Shown here: piece after piece, positions 57,985 through 64,000 of the stretch | Position numbering within the stretch: position 1 is the first letter of the stretch | Layout: every line of letters starts with the position of its first letter | Assembly (NCBI GenBank): GCA_016717655.1 | Contig: JADKFC010000004.1 | Span: 205,149 to 269,148, forward strand | From: Saprospiraceae bacterium | GTDB taxonomy: Bacteria > Bacteroidota > Bacteroidia > Chitinophagales > Saprospiraceae | Length of the DNA stretch: 64,000 nucleotides | Direction: 5' to 3' | Notes under the pieces: generated by a model | What the model was told of the DNA's origin: nothing | Database searches by the model: none | Seen by the model: only the letters and a program-made list of their open reading frames with translations | Program-made: the position numbers and the translations under genes

Positions 57985-58125
57985 GGCCACAAAATTAATG
58001 CTTGTATCATTACCGTGGTTGCACCAAATATTATTTGTTGGGTGCCCTTTTGGTTTTAAAAAATCCCAATTTTATTTGGGTCTTTGCAGCACGTCCGTAT
58101 TCTTCTGCACTTCGGCTGTTTTTAA

Positions 58126-58133
58126 TACCTTTG
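58126..58133 (+). promoter_or_regulatory. Candidate -7 promoter box for the TMTC-like gene
   Basis: TACCTTTG, 30 bases before the ATG at 58164. No clear -33 element. Confidence 0.35.
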
Positions 58134-58163
58134 TTGTTTCAAACAGGATAAAATCATACCACG

Positions 58164-60111
58164 ATGTCGAAAAAAAAGATCAAACAGGAACCGGTAGCTC
58201 CGGTATCGCAGGCTGCGGTTGTTAATTCTTCTTTTTGGTCATATATCCGGTGGATCCTGCCCGCTCTAGGCTTTCTGCTCTATGCCAACACCCTGGGTCA
58301 CGATTACACCCAGGACGACGCCATCGTAATCTATGACAATATGTACACCACCCAGGGCCTGGCCGGTATACCGGGTCTGCTTTCCAAAGATACCTTCCAC
58401 GGTTTCTTTAAAGAAGAAGGCAAGGCAAAGCTGGTTTCCGGTGGGCGTTATCGCCCTTTGACCCCGGTTATGTTTGCCATCGAATATCAGTTGTTTGGAA
58501 AAAATCCGTTTATCGGCCACCTCATCAATGCCCTCCTGTATGGCTTGCTTGGTTGGCTGGTCTTCCTCTTGCTTAGCGAAATCTTTTCCTTCCGCACTGA
58601 TTTTAAAACCCATTTTCAATTTGTGGCCCTGGCAGCTGCTGTTTTGTTTTTGGTGCACCCCATCCACACCGAAGCGGTAGCTAATATCAAAGGTCGCGAT
58701 GAAATTGTGAGCATGCTTGGTGCCATTGGTGCCACCCTGCTGGTCTTAAAAGAGGCCGCCAATAAAGGTAAGTATGCTCTCTGGGCTTTTTTGGTGTTTT
58801 TTCTGGCCCTGATGTCGAAAGAAAACGCCATTACTTTTTTAGCCGTACTGCCGCTGATCCTGGTTTATTTTTACAATACCAGCTGGGGCAAGGCCTTACA
58901 ACTTACGTTGCCTTTGTTCGGAGGTGCCCTGCTCTTTATCCTCATCCGAACCGCCGTGTTGGGTTTTGATCTGGGTGGCACACCCATGGAGCTGATGAAC
59001 AACCCCTTCCTCAAACTCAATGGTGAGGTTTATGTGCCTTTTACCGCCGGTGAAAAAATGGCTACCATTATTTATACCCTGGGCAAATACCTGCTGTTGT
59101 TGGTTTTTCCGCACCCTCTTACACACGACTACTACCCCAGACACATCGACATCATGCATTTCAGCGATGGTCCGGTAATCATCAGTCTTTTTAGTTACCT
59201 GGCCTGATCGGCCTGGCGGTGTATGGTTACAAAAAGATCGGGTGTTGAGCTTTGGCATCTTGTATTTTTTTAATCACGCTTAGCATCGTTTCCAATATTG
59301 TTTTCCCCATCGGAACCAATATGAGTGAACGCTTTTGTTTATGCCTTCACTCGGCTTCTGTTTACTGGTCCCGTATCTCATTTACAAATTGTCGGGCAGT
59401 GGTAAAACGGCAATGATGGCCATCGGCTTGATTTCACTTGCCTTTGCTGTCAAAACATTTACCAGAAACCAGGTGTGGGTCAATGACTTTACCTTGTTTA
59501 CCACCGATGTAAAAACATCAAAAAACAGTGCCAAGGTGTTGAACGCTGCCGGTGGTGCCTTACAAACAGAGGCGCCCAAAGAAAAAGACGTCAACAAAAA
59601 AAATCAGATGTTGCAGCAGGCGGTAACCTACCTCAACGAGGCCATCAAAATCCACCCAACCTATAAAAATGCCTACCTGCTTTTGGGCAATAGTTACTAC
59701 TTCCTCAATGATTTTGACAAGAGCATTGCTGCATATAAAAAATCACTGGCCCTGGATCCTGATTTTAAAGATGCCACCAATAACCTGGCGGTGGTTTACC
59801 GCGATGCCGGTAGAAACGCCGGTGAAAAACAAAACAACATTGGTTTGGCCGAAACCCTGCTGTTGCAGTCTTATCAACTCAATCCCAATGATGCTGAAAC
59901 CAATCGTCTGTTGGGCATTGCCTACGGCATCAGTGGCAGGCACAGCCTGGCCATTCCCTATTTTGAAAAAGTGACACAGCTGGATCCCAAAAATGCCGCG
60001 GCTTACCAAAACCTAAGCAGTGCCTACAAGTACCTGGGTGATGAAGCCAATGCCGCCAAATACCGAAACATTGCCGTGTCTTTAGATCCCAACATAGGGC
60101 AGGCAAAATAA
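58164..60111 (+). CDS. TMTC-like multi-span protein with DUF1736-like segment and TPR tail, three frameshifts
   Basis: About 648 residues joined. An N-terminal GT-C-like membrane part (WSYIRWILPALGFLLYANTL, acidic TQDDAIVIYDN, YRPLTPVMFAIEYQLFG, HPIHTEAVANIKGRDE) is followed by further helices. The frame breaks near 59205, 59237 and 59333; in between, the alternate frame reads LSFGILYFLITLSIVSNIVF. The C-terminal TPR array from about 59580 has motifs such as LNEAIKIHPTYKNAYLLLGN and SIAAYKKSLALDPDFKDATN. Eukaryotic TMTC proteins with this layout are O-mannosyltransferases; function here is inferred only. Confidence 0.8.
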
Positions 60112-60119
60112 ATCGTTTT

Positions 60120-63068
60120 ATGCCTTCGTTATCCCACAAAACCGATATGCTCCCCAAGCCGAACCCTTTATGGGTACTGCTGCTCTGTCTTTGTTGTATG
60201 GCTCCGCTCAGGGCACAAATCAAAGATAAACGCACTGTGTTTTTAGACAGTGTAATGCAGTCTATGAGCCTTGACCAAAAACTCGGTCAGCTTTTTATGA
60301 TCCGGGCCTTTTCCAGAAAGGATCAAATCGAAGACAAACGAATTTTTGAAATCATCCGCAAATACCACATTGGCGGTATTTGTTTTTTTCAGGGCAGCCC
60401 CAAACGACAAAAGGAATTAACCCTTATGTTTCAAGATAGCTCCTATACCCCGCTGTTGATTGGCATCGATGGTGAATGGGGCCTCGGCATGCGATTTCCG
60501 CAAAGCATTATGAAATTCCCCCGGCAACTCACGTTGGGTGCTATTGAAAACGATGAACTCATCTATCAAATGGGCCGCGAAATTGCCGATCAGTGCCGAC
60601 AGATGGGGATTCACATGACCTTTGCCCCTGTTATCGACCTCAACAACAATTTCAGGAATCCTGTCATCAACGAGCGAGCCTTTGGTGAAGATGTAGACCT
60701 GGTGTCTGCCAAGGCCACTGCCTATATGCGCGGTCTGCAAGAAGGCGGCCTCATAGCTACTGCTAAACACTTTCCGGGCCATGGTGATGTTGAAACAGAT
60801 TCTCACAAAGAACTTCCGGTGGTTCCTCACTCGTGGCTGCATTTGCACAACTGTGAACTAACCCCCTTTAAAAATCTGATCAACGAAGGAATCTCATCGA
60901 TTATGGTGGGCCATCTCTCTGTGCCGGCCCTTGACAACAGGCCTTTCCGGGCAGCCACCACGTCGTACAACATTGTAACCGGTCTGCTGCGCGAAGAACT
61001 CTGTTACGAGGGACTCATTGTTTCAGACGCCATGGACATGAAAGGTGTGGCCTCTCATTTTGATGCCGGCATTGCCGAAGCAGAAGCCTTTGCCGCAGGT
61101 ATCGACCTGTTGCTCTTGCCCAAAGACCTGGAAGCTTCTTTGCTGGCCATGAAACAATACATCTCCAATGGCAGTATTACCATTGAACGGGTCGATGAAA
61201 GCGTACGTCGCATCCTGACTGTAAAGTACGATGCCGGTTTGTTTTCTAAGTCCCGCCAGCCATCTGCTGCAGAACCGTTGCTCAACACTCCCAAGGCACG
61301 GGCCATTAAAAACAAGATGATTGCATCCGCGATTACCTTGGTCAGAGACGATGAAAAATTGCTGCCCCTGTCTATGGTGTCCAACCAAAAAAGAATGAGT
61401 CTTTCGATTGGTGCCGGCGATGTTACCTCTTTTCAACACCGCCTTGACGACTTTGCCAAATTTTCTCATTTTCAAATATCTGCCTCGCTGCCCACCAAAC
61501 AAAAGTTGCGGGTCTTTACCAGTGCTACTCAGTTTGATCTGGTGGTGGTAGGCATTCACGGCATGAGCCGACAGACCAAGCGGAGCTTCGGCATTACGGC
61601 CGACATGGTTTCTTTTTTGCGCGATCTGTCCAATACTACGCGTGTTGTTGTATGCGTGTTTGGCAGTCCGTATGCCTTGCGCTTTTTTGATGACCTGCCT
61701 TGTGCCGTAGTGTCCTATGAAGACGATGCCTCATTTCAAGACATCACCGCTCAAATGTTGTTTGGCGTTAGTCCTTTTGTGGGCCATCTTCCGGTTGGTG
61801 CCTCCAATCGTTATCCGGCAGGATCTGGCCTTTCTCTGGCATCCACTGGTATCCTCGGTTATGATATTCCAGAAAGTTGTGGACTCAATAGCCGCAAACT
61901 CCTGGCCATCGACAGTCTTGCCAAACAAATTGTTCATACCGGTGTAGCGCCTGGTTGTGAAATTTTAGTTGCCAAAAACAATCGCATCGTTTACCACAAA
62001 AGTTTTGGCATTTACTCCAAAGAGATCAACCTCCCCCTTAAAAAGGGAGCCTTATTTGACGTGGCCTCGATGACCAAGATCCTGGCCGGGACCCTGGGCA
62101 TCATGAAACTTTATGATGAAAAAAAAGTGAGCCTCGAAGGTACCCTGGGTCGCTATATTCCTGAAACAGCGGGCACCAACAAGGAGTCTTTGCGACTCGA
62201 CAAAGTATTGACCCACGAAGCCCGCTTACAACCGTCGCTGGTGTTTTATAAAAAAACGATGGTCCGGGAAGCTGGTGGCCGGAAGGTGCCTTCTTCTTTG
62301 ATCTATGCCAAACAACGCGTACCTGGCTTTACCACCGCCGTTGCACCTTATATGTTTATGAGAGACGATTATAAAGACACCATTTGGAATGACATCCTTT
62401 CTTCTTCCTTAAGGAGCACTGCCGGATACCGTTATAGCGATCTCGGTTTTTATTTTGTGAAAAAGATTGTTGAAAACCAATCCGGCCTTACCCTGGACAA
62501 ATACCTGGATACTAAAATTTATGATTCTCTTGGCTTACATCGCACTCTTTTTAATCCGCTGGAGAAAATACCCATCGAAGATATTGTGCCCACCGAAAAA
62601 GACGATTATTGGAGAAATCAAATTGTAAGAGGAACGGTTCACGATATGGGAGCGGCCATGATGGGTGGTGTAAGTGGCCATGCAGGACTTTTCTCTACCG
62701 CTTATGAAACAGCTGTCCTAATGCAGATGTTGCTCAATGGCGGTAGCTATGGCGGTAAGTCTTTTCTTAGCCCGGCTACTGTTGATTTGTTCACCCGCCG
62801 CTACAACAAAAGTAGTCGCCGAGGCCTTGGCTTTGACATGAAAGAACTCAGCCCTGATCGCACAAAGAGCATGGGTGATCTGGCCTCTGACCGCACTTTT
62901 GGTCATACCGGCTTTACCGGCACCTGTGTATGGGCTGACCCTGAAAATAATCTCGTTTACGTATTTTTATCCAACAGAACCTATCCCAATTCTGAGCGCA
63001 ATCTTTTGAACCGGTACAAATACCGGGAAAAAATCCAAGACCTTATTTACAAGGCCTTTGAAAAATAA
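60120..63068 (+). CDS. NagZ-like GH3 N-acetylglucosaminidase fused to a beta-lactamase-type serine hydrolase
   Basis: 982 residues. Signal peptide (PLWVLLLCLCCMAPLRA) followed by a GH3 NagZ-like domain (about 35-390): LIGIDGEWGLGMRFP, the NagZ signature ATAKHFPGHGDVETDSH with catalytic His/Asp, and IVSDAMDMKG. The second half (about 600-970) is a serine beta-lactamase or penicillin-binding-type domain: SxxK in VASMTKILAG, a Tyr-containing YRYSDLGFYFVK, and HTGFTG. It would act on peptidoglycan fragments in the periplasm. The Tyr motif is Tyr-Ser-Asp, not Tyr-x-Asn. The frame is intact; an alternative start at 60150 keeps the signal peptide. Confidence 0.9.
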   Translation: MPSLSHKTDMLPKPNPLWVLLLCLCCMAPLRAQIKDKRTVFLDSVMQSMSLDQKLGQLFMIRAFSRKDQIEDKRIFEIIRKYHIGGICFFQGSPKRQKELTLMFQDSSYTPLLIGIDGEWGLGMRFPQSIMKFPRQLTLGAIENDELIYQMGREIADQCRQMGIHMTFAPVIDLNNNFRNPVINERAFGEDVDLVSAKATAYMRGLQEGGLIATAKHFPGHGDVETDSHKELPVVPHSWLHLHNCELTPFKNLINEGISSIMVGHLSVPALDNRPFRAATTSYNIVTGLLREELCYEGLIVSDAMDMKGVASHFDAGIAEAEAFAAGIDLLLLPKDLEASLLAMKQYISNGSITIERVDESVRRILTVKYDAGLFSKSRQPSAAEPLLNTPKARAIKNKMIASAITLVRDDEKLLPLSMVSNQKRMSLSIGAGDVTSFQHRLDDFAKFSHFQISASLPTKQKLRVFTSATQFDLVVVGIHGMSRQTKRSFGITADMVSFLRDLSNTTRVVVCVFGSPYALRFFDDLPCAVVSYEDDASFQDITAQMLFGVSPFVGHLPVGASNRYPAGSGLSLASTGILGYDIPESCGLNSRKLLAIDSLAKQIVHTGVAPGCEILVAKNNRIVYHKSFGIYSKEINLPLKKGALFDVASMTKILAGTLGIMKLYDEKKVSLEGTLGRYIPETAGTNKESLRLDKVLTHEARLQPSLVFYKKTMVREAGGRKVPSSLIYAKQRVPGFTTAVAPYMFMRDDYKDTIWNDILSSSLRSTAGYRYSDLGFYFVKKIVENQSGLTLDKYLDTKIYDSLGLHRTLFNPLEKIPIEDIVPTEKDDYWRNQIVRGTVHDMGAAMMGGVSGHAGLFSTAYETAVLMQMLLNGGSYGGKSFLSPATVDLFTRRYNKSSRRGLGFDMKELSPDRTKSMGDLASDRTFGHTGFTGTCVWADPENNLVYVFLSNRTYPNSERNLLNRYKYREKIQDLIYKAFEK

Positions 63069-63101
63069 GAGGCGCTCGTTTTTTTATTTTTTTAATATAA
63101 A

Positions 63102-64000
63102 TCAGGAAGCCACTACCTGTTGAGCAGCCTCTTCTCCGCTTACAATGGCTCCTTCCATAAAGCCCTGCCAGTCTGCCAGGTGCTCTCCGGCAAAAAAACA
63201 TTTATCATGGGCCTTAGCAAGGGTAAGGCGCGTTGTCAACCATTGATTTTTTCCATAAAAGGCATAAGCACCCTGGGTATAGGCATCGCTTCCCCAGTAA
63301 TACATGAGGTCTTCTTTTAAGTAGGATGATACATCGCCAAAGGCCGGCCGGAGGGCGTCGAGGATGATTTTTTTTCTCTCTGATCTGTCAATGGAGGCCA
63401 GGGCTTCTGCCTTGTCGCCGGTGGCATAACATATAAGAACACCACCTTGTGTATTTTGATCTTTGGTGCCGTGGTAAAAATAATGGGCAGGTGTGTCGGT
63501 GATCATATCAAAGTCTTCTCGTTCCCAAAACTTTTGTGAAAACACCATTGGATATTTTCCTATCCGCGCATATTGTAATGAATTGGCGGCTTCAACCAGA
63601 TCGTTGGGCAGGCCCGGCTTCCAGTTGATGCGCAACAGCGACCACACCGGTGCTGTACAGATCAGGCGATCTGCTTCCAAACGTTTGCCGTTGCTACAAT
63701 ACACCACCACTCCTTCTTTTTGTTCAATGGTATCTACAGCATGGCTGAGCAAGATGTTTTCTCTGCCCACAACATCTGCCAGTTTTTCTGCAAGCTGAGA
63801 ATTGCCTCCTTTTATTTTGAGGTCCATTTCATTGTTTTCACTGCTCTCGGCATATTCTGCAAAGGCAGCAAAGGCAGAAACGTGGCGGATGCTTTCCCCA
63901 AAGTCAGTAGAGTCGAGCAGCTCTCGTATGGCCAGGTCGTTTTCGTCCATTTTTTGTTGTGACAAAAACCGCCACCAATCCGTTTTATCCAGTTTTCTTT
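63102..64000 (-). CDS. Flavin-dependent amine oxidase, 5' part beyond window
   Basis: The frame is open to the window edge, so only the C-terminal 299 or so residues are seen (DWWRFLSQQKMDEND is the first clear part). FAD-binding amine oxidase features: LKIKGGNSQLAEKLADV, DRLICTAPVWSLLRINWKP and the C-terminal FAD motif FFAGEHLADWQGFMEGAIVS. The N-terminal Rossmann motif lies outside. Substrate unknown. It converges on the NagZ fusion gene. Confidence 0.85.
   Translation of the reverse strand, partial: RKLDKTDWWRFLSQQKMDENDLAIRELLDSTDFGESIRHVSAFAAFAEYAESSENNEMDLKIKGGNSQLAEKLADVVGRENILLSHAVDTIEQKEGVVVYCSNGKRLEADRLICTAPVWSLLRINWKPGLPNDLVEAANSLQYARIGKYPMVFSQKFWEREDFDMITDTPAHYFYHGTKDQNTQGGVLICYATGDKAEALASIDRSERKKIILDALRPAFGDVSSYLKEDLMYYWGSDAYTQGAYAFYGKNQWLTTRLTLAKAHDKCFFAGEHLADWQGFMEGAIVSGEEAAQQVVAS

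Noticed and set aside
1..64000. CRISPR array, rRNA, tRNA or insertion sequence
   Set aside because: No regularly spaced repeats, no rRNA-like stretch, no tRNA cloverleaf and no transposase were seen.

Overview
The window looks like chromosomal DNA from a Bacteroidota bacterium, most likely Saprospiraceae or a close relative. Evidence: upstream motifs of the Bacteroidota type (TAnnTTTG -7 box, sometimes TTTG 19 bases further upstream) and no clear Shine-Dalgarno sites; type IX secretion (T9SS) sorting domains; many lipoproteins; propeller-type hybrid sensor kinases with LytTR or NarL-type regulators; a TlpA / DUF6029 / Omp28 trio; and MopE, dockerin and 3-coathanger surface proteins. The placement is inferred from gene content, not from a marker tree.

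Layout. 1-4351: a TPR-CHAT protease-like lipoprotein (cut by the window edge) divergent from a small lipoprotein, an ECF sigma factor and a coupled anti-sigma-like TPR protein. 4362-5036: an orphan antitoxin-like protein and a lipoprotein. 5257-12194: a VIT/VWA surface protein, a small protein with a His-Gly/Cys pair resembling clan CD peptidases, and a LytS-type propeller kinase with its LytTR regulator. 12195-12438: palindromic repeats. 12429-26544: mostly housekeeping genes (RluA, TlpA/DUF6029/Omp28, haloperoxidase, pyrD, an AspT/YidE-like transporter, dgt, pdxA, FKBP, an HTH protein). 26951-34645: an outer-surface lipoprotein, a NarL-type two-component pair, and a large secreted BNR-repeat protein. 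34665-36971: two glycosyltransferases. 37019-41766: mtaB, a YiiX-like cysteine peptidase, rnpA, rpmH, and an NRDE / nitroreductase / SDR operon. 41831-50535: a 1.4 kb-residue T9SS haloperoxidase-like adhesin, mlaE-mlaF, and a dockerin protein whose T9SS tail is broken across frames. 50525-64000: helical protein, lipoproteins, hemJ, a GyrI-like protein, a kinase, slyD, a HAD phosphatase, a TMTC-like TPR membrane protein, a NagZ/beta-lactamase fusion and a partial amine oxidase.

At least 20 genes or gene parts are split by single-base frameshifts, mostly at or near homopolymers, and one glycosyltransferase carries two compensating shifts. This pattern points to indel errors in the assembly (for example long-read consensus errors) rather than mass pseudogenisation. 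I therefore give reconstructed full spans and say where each break lies.

The best candidates for something new are the CHAT / sigma / anti-sigma cluster at the left edge, and the clan CD-like protein coupled to the VIT/VWA protein. Both would place protease-fold proteins under dedicated regulation at the cell envelope.
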